Of a DNA stretch of 64,000 nucleotides, positions 1 through 12,500 are shown one piece after another (the stretch's first letter is position 1; every line of letters begins with the position of its first letter). The notes below the pieces were generated by a model, which saw only the letters and a list, made by a program, of their open reading frames with translations, made no database searches and had not been told where the DNA came from. Origin of the DNA: Hevea brasiliensis (Eukaryota; Streptophyta; Magnoliopsida; Malpighiales; Euphorbiaceae); contig NC_079505.1 in the NCBI RefSeq assembly GCF_030052815.1, forward strand, positions 13,432,388 to 13,496,387. Reading direction: 5' to 3'. The position numbers were made by a program, and so were the translations under genes.

Positions 1-564
1 ATGAGCTGAATTGCACCTATAGTGGATGTGAATAACAGTGACCTCAAATAGAATTGGCTGTGGCTGAGACATAAAATGCTCTCACATATTTAGGCAAATG
101 AACTATTTTCAACCAGTCTGTTTGGGACCTTGCAAGTCTCAGTTTGAAAGTTCCTCTAGTTTATAGATATCCATGAACTTCTTGTATATAATAGTGATCA
201 AAGTTGAATCTAAGTTTGACGTTGAAACACTTGTGTATATTTATACAATCTATTGATAGAAACTAATTTTATGCATTCATGTGTAATATCTTCCCTAAAT
301 TTGCAGAATATTTAAGTTATGAAATCTGAGTTCAATACAGGGGTTGGAATAGGAACATTTGTAGTTTATAATATAGTTCAACTCAGTGGATTGTCACCAT
401 GATTTGGTGTAAGGCTAATTATTTACAAATAGATGGTGTCATTTCTATTTGTATTTTGTCCTTTGTCTATTTATTGACTTGGATAGTTGAGAATGCTGCA
501 CTATGCTACACGGTTGCCCTTGTCAATAGTTTATGGTGATGGCCGTCTGGAATAATTGTTGCAG
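1..564 (+). other. Intron of the OEP64/TOC64 gene (5' part outside window)
   Basis: I see no exon here. The stretch is AT-rich and stop-rich, and ends in a splice acceptor (gcag at 561-564) before the first recognisable exon at 565. It is most simply the 3' part of the intron preceding that exon. The start codon and N-terminal exons must lie to the left of the window. Confidence 0.6.
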
Positions 565-3500
565 GATGGTTTGCTAAGGATCCAAATGTTATGCGTCGTG
601 TTGGACATTTGCTCTTGCAGCTGCCTTTTGGAATTCAACGAAATCCAAGGCAAATTATAATATCTGATGATTGTTTTCAACTATTAAAGATTCCCATTGA
701 CAGGGTTGTGCAGGCGGTGATTAAATCCACCGAGAAGCTTTTTGGAAGTATGTCCTGCTTCTGGCCATGAGTTTTTGTTTAAATCATTGTTTTATTGTTG
801 TTGTCACTATATATGACCTTTTAATGTTCAGATATGGAATTTGCCCAACTGTGAAAATTTTTCAGGACAAGTATTGAGGCATGAAAATCTTGATGATATT
901 CTCTTTTCTAAAGTTCCAAGCTTAAAACAGTTCCATGACAAAAAAACAAATGGTGAACTCAGAAATTCTTCAATAAAATTGCTTGCAAATATTTTGCAGC
1001 TTTTACATAGGTGAGCTTTCTTATTTCATGACTGAATTCTGTATGCTATTAGAAATTATGCTTTGCAAAAGCTGAGATGAGACAACTTTTGAGTTATATT
1101 TTTTTGCTTTGGTGGTACGGATGTTCCATACTTCCATTTACTGCATGAAGCATCCACACTTGTATGCTTCGGGAGGGTTGATATATGCAGGCTTACCCCT
1201 GTTTTGCAGAGAGGCTGTTTCCTCTGAGATAAGGAAAAATGCAACAAACTCTTCTGTGACTAGTAACATTTGCTTACAGTCTTTTAAGGAACATAAACTT
1301 TTGATTTGGATATAGAAAATTGTTGCCCTAATTAATTAAAAAAAAGTTAAGCTTCACAAATAGAATTTCTAGGCATACAAAAATCCATTTCAAATGATCT
1401 CAAAGAAGGCCAGAAACCTTCTAATTTTTTTAAAATTGATATTCATTTCTTTCGTGAAATTTAAGCTTTAACGTATTACAAACAATGCCAACGCATCTAT
1501 GCATATCTATAATGTATGATGGACTTGGAGTTATCCTAAGCATGGAAGAATTTGCTCCCAAAAGAAAAGTCATTGAGTTTGCTATTTTGACTTGGAAAAC
1601 ATGAAACATCCACCTATTAAAGACTAATAAAAAAACTTAACCTAAACTAGGAAATTTGTTATGGATGGCACTAGGTCAAGTATGGGCTGGCTTTGCCATG
1701 TCCTTGCTTGCCCCGCGTTAGGTATGAAGTTGCTTTGGGACCAAATTTGGGGCTGAGAGGCCAGAGTGGGTATTGCTTGCTAACATTTAAGATAAAGCAA
1801 AAATATATACACATTCATATTAATATAATCCAAAGAAATTCTTGTAAAAGACGCAATAGATTACTAATTTTTTTTTTTTTTTAAGATTTAAAACTAATAC
1901 AACTGTAAACTTCATATTATTGACTATAGAAAATAAAAGCTGTTAAAATGAGGATGGTTCATTGGAATATTAACATAGGTTTATGGGAATAAAAAAGATA
2001 AGAATATTGTTAAGTATCATTTGTGTATGGTAATGCACTTAGGATGATGATGATGATGATAATAATTTGATTAAGTGAAAATATGAAACATAATTACAGT
2101 CACAGATGACCAGATCTGCAATTGCCCATAAACCTGCTTCTCTACAAGATGGGTTTTATTCACCTTATTGGAGGTAGGGGTATTCAAGGGGTTAGGAAAA
2201 CTTGCAATCTCTAAATTAGGACACTTATTTTTATAAACTCTCGACTCAACTAAGCTTTTATCCCAAAAATTTATTGGGGTTGGCTATATGGATTCTCTTT
2301 CTCCACTCTAAACGATTTTGGGTTAAATCCTCAGAAATGTGTAATGCTTCTAGGTCATGTTGTACTACTCTCTTCCAAGTCAGTTTAGGTCTACCCCTTC
2401 TTTTCTTTCTATCCTTTAACCCAATGTGCTCTACTTGTCTAACTGGAGTCTCCGTATGTCTACGCTTCACATGACCAAACCACCTCAATCTCCCTTCTCT
2501 CAACTTATCCTCAATTGGCACCACTCCTACCTTTTCTCTAATACTCTCATTATGGACTTTATTTAGTCTAGTATGGCCACTCATCCACCTTAACATTCTC
2601 ATCTTTGCAATTCTCATCTTAGACACATGTGGCTCCTTCATTTCCCAACACTCACTGCTATATAATATGGCCGGTTGTATGGCTGTACGGTAAAATTTTC
2701 CTTTTAACTTATTGGGAATCTTGCGATCACATAAAACTCCCGTGGCACGTCTTCACTTCAACCGTCCAGTTTTAATCCTATGACTAACATCCTCCTCACA
2801 TCCCCCATCTACTTTAAGGATTGAGCTGAGATATTTAAAGTGATTACTTTGGGGCAATACCACTCAATCCAAACTAATTCCTTTCCTATCACCAGTTCGG
2901 CCTTCACTGAACTTGCAATACATGTATTCTGTCTTCGTTTTACTTAACTTAAAGCCTTTTGACTCTAGACTACTTCTTCAAAGCTCTAGCTTTCTATTGA
3001 CTCCTTCGCTCTAGCTTTCTATTGACTCATTCTCGCGTCTCATCTATCATAACTATATCATCAGCAAATATCATGCGCTAAGGGATACTCTCTTGTATGT
3101 GTTTCGTCAATTCATCTAGAACTAATGTAAAAAGGTAAGGGCTCACAGCTGAACCTTGGTGTAATCCAACTGAGATAGGAAAATCTCTTGTGTCCCCTCT
3201 TATTGTGCGCACAATAGTAGTTGCTCTTTCATACATATCTTTCAACACTTCTATGTACCTAATAGATACCCTCTTTTGTTATAACACTCTTCATAAGATA
3301 TCTCTTGGAACACTATTATAAGCTTTCTGCAAATCGATAAAAATCATATGTAGATTTTTCTTCACATCTCTATATTTCTCCATCAAGCATCTAATGAGGA
3401 AGATCGCTTCCATAATTGAACGACTGGGCATAAAGCCAAATTGATTGGGAGAGATAGAAGTGTCATGATGTAGTCGATGTTCCACAACTCTCTCCCACAA

Positions 3501-6500
3501 CTTCATAGTATGGCTCATGAGTTTAATTCCCCTATAGTTTGAGCAACTCTGTATGTCTCTCTTAGTTTTAAAAATAGATACTAAAATACTCATTCTCCAT
3601 TCATCAGGCATTTTTTTTTGAGTTTAGAATCTTATTAAACAATTTAGTTAGTCATGCCACTCTCACATCTCCCAAACACTTTCACAATTCAATTGGTATT
3701 TCATTGGGTCCACAGACTTTACCCACTTTCCTTCTCTTAAATACTTCTTTTACTTCTGAAGATCTAATCCTTCTAGTATAATTCGCATTCTTTTCTATTG
3801 CTCTGTAGTCTATATTCACGCTATTACCACTTTGACTATTATTAAAGAGATCATCAAAATAATTTCTCCATCTTTCTTTAACGTCCTCATCTTTCATCAA
3901 CACTTTTTCTTCTTTATCCTTAATGCACCCAACTTGATTGAGATCTTGACATTTCTTTTTTCTCTTCCTTGCTAATCTATAAATATCTTTCTCCACTTTT
4001 TTATTTCTAAGTTTCTCATATAATTTTTCAAAGGCCTGCGCTCTTGCTTGACTAACCGGCTTTTTCACTTCTTTCTTTGTTATTTTGTACTGTTTATAAG
4101 CCTCATTATTATTACACTTAGGTAATTTTTTATACCATTCCCTCTCTATCTTCACTGCCTTTTGTACTTCCTCATTCCACCACCATCTCTTTTGAGGGTG
4201 GTCCATGTTTTCTAGACTCTCAAAGTGCTTTTCTAGCTACTTCTTTAATATTTGATGCCATCTGTATCTACATATCATTGACCTCCACATTCAGCTTCCA
4301 TGCTTCGACTTGAGAAGCTCATTTTTTAACTTTACTTGCTTTACTCCTTTGAACTCCCGTCACTTTGTTTGAGTTACAATATTTATTCTAGCCTTACTTG
4401 ATTTGTTTTTAAACTTGATATCCAAGACCATTAACCGATGTTAACTTGTTAAAGCCTCTCTCAGAATAACCTTGCAATCCTTGCATAGAGCTCTATTTGT
4501 CTTTCTGGTTAAGAGGAAGTCAAATTGACTTCTATGTTGTCCACTTTTGAAAGTCACTAAATGCGACTCTCTTTTTATAAAGTAGGTATTTGCTAGTATT
4601 AGGTCGTACGCCATGGCAAAATTCAGGATGCTTTTCCTCTTCTCATTTAGGCTATCAAAACTAAAACTTCCATGAACATTCTCATAACCTTGACTATCAC
4701 TTCCTACATGTCCATTCAAATCTCTACCGATGAGAGCATTCTCTTCATTTGGTATGCTTTGCATTAGATCATCCATATCTTTCAAAATCTTTATTTACTC
4801 TCACTATCTAGTCCTATTTGTGGGACATAAGTACTAAGTACATTTATTGTTTCTCCTTCTAGTACTAGCTTTATTAGTATAATTCTATCTCCTACTCTTT
4901 TCACAGCTATTACGGCATCTTTCAATGTCCTGTCTATGATTATGCCTACTCCATTTTTGTTCCTCTCCTTTCTGGTAAACTACAGTTTGTATCTAGAATT
5001 ATCCATTTCCTTACTTTTCTCCCCTACCCATTTAGTCTCCTGAATACAAGCAATATTCACTCTTCTCCTTTCCAAGATATCCACAAGATCCATTAATTTT
5101 TCTGTAAGTGATCCATCATTCCAAGTACTAACCCTGATTCTCCTCCTATCCTGTTCCTTTCTAATTGATATCTTTCTGTGATATCTTCTATTGTTCTCTA
5201 TGCCTATCTTTCTATGATATATTCTATTGTTCTCTATGCCTATCTTGTGTTCTGTTCCACTATCTGTTCTATGAACTAACTTCTTTACCCACACTCGTCC
5301 ATGATGTGGGAACCCTTGCTCATTTAACACCACACTCGGATGCCGGTATGGCGTGTCGCTTTCGGTGAATGCCCTACACCCTTGCATATTTCTCACTACA
5401 CCTGGGCTCCGATGTAGCGTGTTGTGAGTAGAGAACGCCCCAACGTTTATATCGTAGGAATCCATATTATGAAGTGTGACGAATTTTTTATGGTTGTCAC
5501 CTATCGCAGCCCTCCTCCTTTATCCGAGCTTGGGACCTGCTAAGCACAAACTACTTGGGTAGAGTTTATTTTATTTTATTTTATTTTTATAAACTCTGAA
5601 ATTACATAAACACTCTCGATTTCTGATCTAAAACTATAAAAACCCTAGAGCAGCATTTAATTTGGTCGAATCAAAATTAAATAGAAAGAATTGCTAAATA
5701 GTGTTGCAAATAGGCCCTATATGAAGTCTAGACCATAATTCTGTACTTTGAAGTCCTCAATTACTTGTTTGCTTGTAGAAAATAAATTTTCTTCTTAGTT
5801 TTATCTCTACTTACCAATTCAGTTTTTATGGAAATTGCAAAAGAAGTGTTTATTTATGGAAGATAGATGATATTTTCTCTAAGTAAAAACACTGGAGGAA
5901 GTAAACACTTATGTGGATTTCCATTGAAATTTGGAAAATGTTTTTTCAGTTTTCAAAAATTAAATAGAAAACTGGAAAGCTATTAAAAGCAGCTTTCCGA
6001 AGTCTGCAAAATTGAAATGATAAGAAACAAGTTTTCTTGGAAGATAGTTTTCATTTCTCAACCGGTAAATACATTTTCTAATATTTTCCTGAAAATTTTC
6101 TGGATGTAAGTGCACCCACTTTTCCAATGTTGTGGTCCTCATTTATCTAAACAAAGCATATGCCTTGAGAAAAGTTTTAGTGTTGTTGGAGAAGTTCCAT
6201 GCAGAAGAGACAATCATGAGTGTGAGAATGTGTAGGACAGCTTGCAAGGCTGGTCATCGATGGTATATTTTGGGTTTATTAGAAAGCTAGAATGAATAAA
6301 AAACCAGTTAGGTAAAAAACCTGAGTTTGTAACCTAGAGTAGCTAGGCATTAAAATAATTTATGGGAGCTGATTGCAGTATGGTTAAGGCACTGTGAATG
6401 GAATCTGTGGATTGGAAAATTAAGGTGTATGTTTCACACATAAGGTTCCATAGGCATCACATCTCAAAGGTTTCAGAGGCATCACAACTTGGATTGAATT

Positions 6501-9500
6501 GCATCACACAATCCAAGAGCAACAGTTGCAGGATTTGGACTTCCATAATTAGTCTTAATCTTGAAAGATTTGGACTCTAAAGAAACCTAAAAGGGCTATT
6601 GCTCTTCCACCACAATAAGGATTAATGTCAAGGTAAAGTATAGTCAACTCAACTCAACTCAACTCAACTAAGCCTTTATCCCAAAAATTTATTGGGGTCG
6701 GCTATATGGATTATCTTTCTTCACTCTAAACAATTTTGGGTTAAATTCTCAGAAATGTGTAATGCTTCTAGGTCATGTTGTACTACTCTCCTTCAAGTCA
6801 GTTTAGGTCAACCCCTTCTTTTCTTTCTATCCTCTAACCCAATGTGCTCTACTTGTCTAACTGGAGCCTCCGTATGTCTACGCTTCACATGACTAAATCA
6901 CTTTAATCTCTCTTCTCTCAACTTATTCTCAATTGGCACCACTCCTGCCTTTTCTTTAATACTCTCATTACGGACTTTATCTAGTCTAGTATGGCCACTC
7001 ATCCACCTTAACATTCTCATCTCCGCAACTCTTATCTTAGACACATACGACTCCTTCATTGCCCAACACTCACTACCATATAACATGGCCGGTCATATGG
7101 CTGTACGGTAAAATTTTCCTTTCAACTTATTGGGAATCTTGCGATCACATAAAACTCCCGTGGCACGTCTCCACTTCAACCATCTGGCTTTAATCCTATG
7201 ACTAACATCCTCCTCACATCCCCATCTACTTGAAGGATTGAGCCGAGATATTTAAAGTGATTACTTTGGGGCAATACCACTCCATCCAAACTAACTCCTT
7301 CCCTATCACCAGTTTGACCTTCACTGAACTTGCAATGCATGTATTCTGTCTTCGTTTTACTTAACTTAAAGCCCTTTGACTCTAGAGTACTTATCCAAAG
7401 CTCTAGCTTTCTATTGACTCCTTCTCGCGTCTCATCTATCAGAACTATATCATTCGCAAACATCATGCACCAAGGGATACTCTCTTGTATATGTTTCGTC
7501 AATTCATCTAGAACTAATGTAAAAAGGTAAGGGCTTACAGCTGAACCTTGGTGTAATTCAACTGAGATAGGAAAATCTCTTGTTCCCTCCCACTGTGCGC
7601 ATACTAGTAGTTGCTCCTTCATACATATCTTTCAACACTTGTATGTACCTAATAGATACTCTCTTTTGTTCTAACACTCTCCATAAGACATCTCTTGGAA
7701 CACTATCATAAGCCTTCTCCAAATCGATAAAAACCATGTGTAGATCTTTTTTCACATCTCTATATTTCTCCATCAAGCTTCTAATGAGAAAAATTGTTTC
7801 CATAGTTGAACGACCAGGCATGAAGCCAAATTGATTGGGAAAGATAGAAGTGTCATGACGTAGTCATGGAATTTAATTTCAAGATAATGGCTTTGTTTGT
7901 CATGTTCACTTTCATGATGTAGAATTTTTATGTGCATAATACAAAAAGGTTTGACTCTTGATTTTGTTATAATTTTAGCTTGATGCTATTTTTGGGTAAT
8001 GTGTTTGTTGTCTTAATCTTTTGACAGATATGAATTCAGATGTAATCATGAGGAATGGATTAATGTGGAGAAGCCTAATCTTGATCATCATAACTCTGCA
8101 CAGATAAATGAAGTCCTAGAGATAACAGATAAGGATATTGAAATTTGTAAATCCATCAGAAATGAAATGCGTGCAGCCATTGACTCACTTCTGAAGGTAA
8201 TGTTTGTCGTTAGTTGCAGAAATTGTCATTATGACAGGATAGATGAGAAGGATTTAAAGAACATGCGCATGAAAAAAAAAATATTTGCATTTTGCAACAG
8301 ATATTGCATTTTACTTGGGGAAACATCGTCCTTTTCATCTTATATAAAGAAAACATCAAAATTAGAAGTACTTTGAAATCTAAAACATTGTAGAAGATAC
8401 CATAGTTCATATTTTGTAGTGCATGAAGGTGAGCATTGTGCAACAGTGAGGTTTCATCATGGGGGCTTGGAGGTCATGGGTCTAACCAAGGGGACTTTTC
8501 CCTTCAGTGTGACCGGAAGGGATCACTATGTATAACGGTCTTAGAGCCTGCAACGTGGGAAGTGTTGAGGCACTCCCTATATTTCCTAGCATATCCTACT
8601 CTAGTCATTTTGATTGGTTATATTTTACTGACATTTTGATTATTCTTCTCAATAGGATTTATTTTAATTACTTTTTGGGTTCAGGATGATGGAATTCTGG
8701 CTATCCCTACAACTGCTTATCTTCCCCCAAAACTCGGTGCAAAAGAGATGTTTTCAGAGGACTACCAGATTCGTTCATTTAGTCTGTTGAGTATCGCAAG
8801 CCTATCAGGTTGCTGTCAGGTGAAGTGCTCTCTCATGCTCTGACCTGACATGCACACACAAAAGAATTCTATTTTCCTATATCTTGGATATTTGATTTTC
8901 AAACGAACCACCGGTTTAAGTTCTTCTCATAGTGATAGAATTATGTCTCATATATTTTTGTTTTCTTGATGCTTCAGGTGACTATTCCGCTTGGACATTA
9001 TGAGAAGCGACCTGTTTCAGTATCCTTTATAGCCAGGCATGGGGGTGATCGCTTTTTGCTGGATACTGTACATAACATGTATGCATCTCTGCAAGAGCAG
9101 GTTGGTATGCTTGCCAAGTCCAAATTATCTCCTAATGTGGACAGTAAGGAAAGAACTGCTGACATGGCTAAAGAAAAGGTAAACTATCCATTTATATTGT
9201 ACTTGTAAAATCTGCCAACACTTCTAACATCATGAACTGATTTGGATGAGGATTGGTTTTATTTGGCTGCCCATTTTCATTTTATTTGGCAAATCAATTA
9301 TATCCTTGAAATGTTTTTAGGTAGTTCTAATTCGCATCACTTGTATTATTAACGGTGTGTTACCAGAGATGCTAAGCTATTTTATTAGGTAGATATGCTA
9401 TTTTTACTCAAGTGGGTTTTGCTGGAGCTTCACCATTGAGTTTATGTTTCCACTGGGTGCAAACCTAGTTAAGTTTTAGCTGGAAGCTTACATATGCTAA

Positions 9501-12500
9501 AGTTCATTATGACTGTGATAAAATTATTCAAACATTTACATTTTCTTTTTGAATTCCCTGGCCTATTTGTGGCAAGCCCTCTGCTAGTCATTTACAATTT
9601 ACGTTGAAGAACTAGTTTGAAGGGAGGCAAGTTAAAAAAAAAAAAAAAAATACTACGCATTGACAATGTCTTGTGCTGCCAGCTAATATATTTGGCCCGA
9701 GCCAGAACAGTTCTGTTGCTCAATAACCTTCTTTGTTTTTGATTCTATGGTTTAGGGCAACCAAGCTTTCAAAGATAAGCAGTGGCAGAAGGCTATCAGC
9801 TATTATACTGAAGCTATCAGACTCAATAGCAAGAATGCAACATATTATAGTAACAGAGCTGCAGCATATCTTGAACTTGGGAGGTATTTTCGTATTCTTC
9901 AATGTTATTTCATCGGTTAATGAATGTGTACTTAAAAATGACTGACTTATTGCTTTTTGTACTTCCAGTTTCCTTCAAGCTGAGGCTGATTGTACCGAAG
10001 CTATCAACCTTGATAAGAAGGTGATTTCATACTGGACAAAATCTATTTGGTTATTCAATTGCTTAATGCTAACGATTTGATCATTGTAATACATATGTAA
10101 TAACTGTTAGAGCCCTTGACATGAAAGCCATTATTGACCACTTAGGTTGTTATGCAATGGCCTTCTGCCTCCTTAAGGGAAAAAAAAAGTACAGTTGTTC
10201 ACTCATAACTTATATTACCTTTCTATATTCTATGTTAAAAAAAATTCATTCTCTTATAACTTTAAAGATCCAACTTGATTATTCATTTAATCTTGATAAA
10301 GGCTAAAGACTAGCTTAAAATACTACACTTAAGGTTCACTTGCTCTGAGTAGATTAATAGATGATGGTATCCTTGTGTGTTGTATGGTAATGGTATTGTT
10401 GTGGTATTTTGTAATTAATATGAATACTCCCAACACTTAAAATACCAGTATTGAATTATTTTTTTTGTCATGATTGACACGGTAGTAGTAATAATGGTTA
10501 AAATTGGCCTTTAAGCTGACATTAATCTCAAGTATAAAATTTAATTAAAAAAATATTTTGTAAATTATAAAAGGGCTTTTTTAGTTAAAAAAAGAAAAAG
10601 AAAAGAAAGGGTGACTATATAAATGGGATAATAAATTAAAATAGGCCTTCTAAAGAAGTCCCACTAGTTGGTTTTAAAGGAGGTCCAAGGAGGAGTTAGC
10701 ATCTTAAATGGAGAGGAAAAGAAAATTACAAAGTGAAAAAGAAATGTTACTGCTGCAGGCCTTAGCCTGTGGGTCACCCCTTTCTCTCTCTTCCTTCTCC
10801 TCTACTCTTGTAATGTATACTATTTTACCTTTGCACTACCGCCTACCTTTTGAATTTGATTAATGCATAATGAATATAAATTCAGTAGCATATTTATTTA
10901 TGGATGTTATGCACGCGTATTTGTTGCATTTATTAAATTTTGTTCAGATTCTTTCAAATCCATGCATTTGATGCAATTTGCTTGTCTTTGAAAAAGAAGT
11001 GGCGCATTGATAGCCATGAGTATAGCATAATCTTTGGAATGGCCTTGTTTCCATGACATGCGACAGTGACCATAATTGCAGCTGCTGCTGTGATATGCAA
11101 GTGCTTGCTTGTCATTAATATGATAATCAACTGATTGAACTCCTCTTTGCACCTTAGGGGATCCAAGACCAAATACATTTGTACCAATTAGTCTTTTTTA
11201 TGTATCTCACGTACAGGGCAACATTTCATCACCATACCATTTCTTTGGTGATTGACAGTGTTAGATCTTTGAACTTGGAATTTGTTCCTGAATGCTTTGG
11301 TCAATTGGGCTTCGTTTGCTTTCTTGAAGGCTGAAGCTCCATGTGATAATAGCCGGCAAGGGGTCATCGTTCATGAGGATCAAGTGGTTTTCCATGTTTA
11401 TATTACAGTTTTGATAAAACTAGAACTCCTTGTTGTAACCACATACGTGTTTTGATGAAATTAAGGCTTTGAGAACCCACCTACCCTCCTCCTAGGTTCT
11501 GATATATGAATTATATCTTGTGACCTATGGGCTATGGTTTAATTTTGAATGTTTCAATGAAAGTCTCTTTTTATTTCTTCTGTTCTTTCTCATAGAATGT
11601 CTAAAGGCCATTATTGAATCCTGTAAAATCATTTCCTGATCTTCATTTTGTTCCAGAATGTGAAGGCCTATTTACGCAGAGGCACAGCAAGAGAGATGCT
11701 TGGTTATTATAAGGAGGCAATTGAAGGTGAGGATAACATCATATTTTATATGCATCTTCTGCCTGTTAAATAGATTTTTATTTATATTCTTGTTATCTAT
11801 GTTGGCTGTTTTGGATCTTGCAAAATGGAATAGGGAAAATGCTTTGCAGCAAGTAATTTCAAGTTAACTTGAAAATTGAATGCTTCTAATGGAAAATGCT
11901 GATCCATTTCACACTGGAACATATTCTCTCTTGAATTGGACTATTGGAGTATCCTATTTGAGAGAGAATTTTCCAGTGTGAAATGGATCTTGGAGTTTAA
12001 GTTGTATAATCATTATTCATCTTGGAGGGAACATGATATTAAAGATGAGTTCAAATTGTTTGAACTTGTTCTTTGTCCCTAAACTGATATGCACAAAATG
12101 TTTTTCTTTTTTGCGTTATCTTAGTAATTGAACTCTTTCTAAGCTATCAGCGTATATATTTGTGCCAGCTTCATTGAATGCTGTTTATATTAGTATTTCT
12201 AAAAGTGGATCAAACACTTGCTCAAGTATTCTTTTTTAACACTATTTTTTTCTTTTTTAAAAAATAAAAAGAAATTTTCTGCATTCTATAATTTTATTTA
12301 TAGAACACAAAGAGGATAATAATAATAATAATAATAATAATTTATTTTTATTATAATTATTATGTCACTTTTTCAGTTTACTGTTTACCCTAAAGTAGTC
12401 ATGTTAGATAAGGATACTTGGAGAGGAATACAATACCTTAACCCTTCAAATTACAGTGAAATCAATAAAATTTTGGAATGTAGGTATTTTCACTAGGGAC

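Larger units (their letters stand above)
2242..5580 (-). mobile_element. Full-length but decayed RTE-type LINE
   Basis: A 3.34-kb element lies antisense to the host gene. Read on the minus strand, its order is 5' end near 5580, apurinic-type endonuclease (about 5465-4441), a connecting region (4206-3682), reverse transcriptase (about 3660-2900), and a C-terminal basic region ending near 2258. The 3' end carries TTGAG/TCGAG repeats next to the target site, which is how RTE elements end, instead of a poly(A) tail. The C-terminal motifs [20 protein letters not shown] and RRGRPKLTW are typical of plant RTE elements. The reading frame is broken by stops and frame changes, so it looks immobile. Confidence 0.88.
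6642..7865 (-). mobile_element. 5'-truncated RTE LINE, second copy
   Basis: This segment matches 2242-3470 of the first copy at roughly 90-95% by eye and stops abruptly after 7865, inside the RT domain. That is the usual 5' truncation of LINEs. Its 3' end is a clear pentamer tail, (AACTC)n on the plus strand at 6644-6669. An imperfect 15-bp similarity between 6621-6635 and 7872-7886 may be an old target-site duplication, but I am not sure. Confidence 0.85.
1011..8027 (+). other. Expanded 7-kb intron of the OEP64/TOC64 gene
   Basis: The donor GTGAGC at 1011 follows the exon ending LLHR (split AG/A codon); the acceptor ACAG ends at 8027. About 4.6 kb of this intron is LINE sequence (2242-5580 and 6642-7865), both antisense to the gene. 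Stretches 1011-2224 and 5598-6641 are AT-rich with no gene or repeat that I recognise. Confidence 0.8.

Noticed and set aside
1693..1884. Short open frame on the plus strand in the 7-kb intron
   Set aside because: It lies inside an intron, has no recognisable motif, and ends in a poly-T run translated as Phe.
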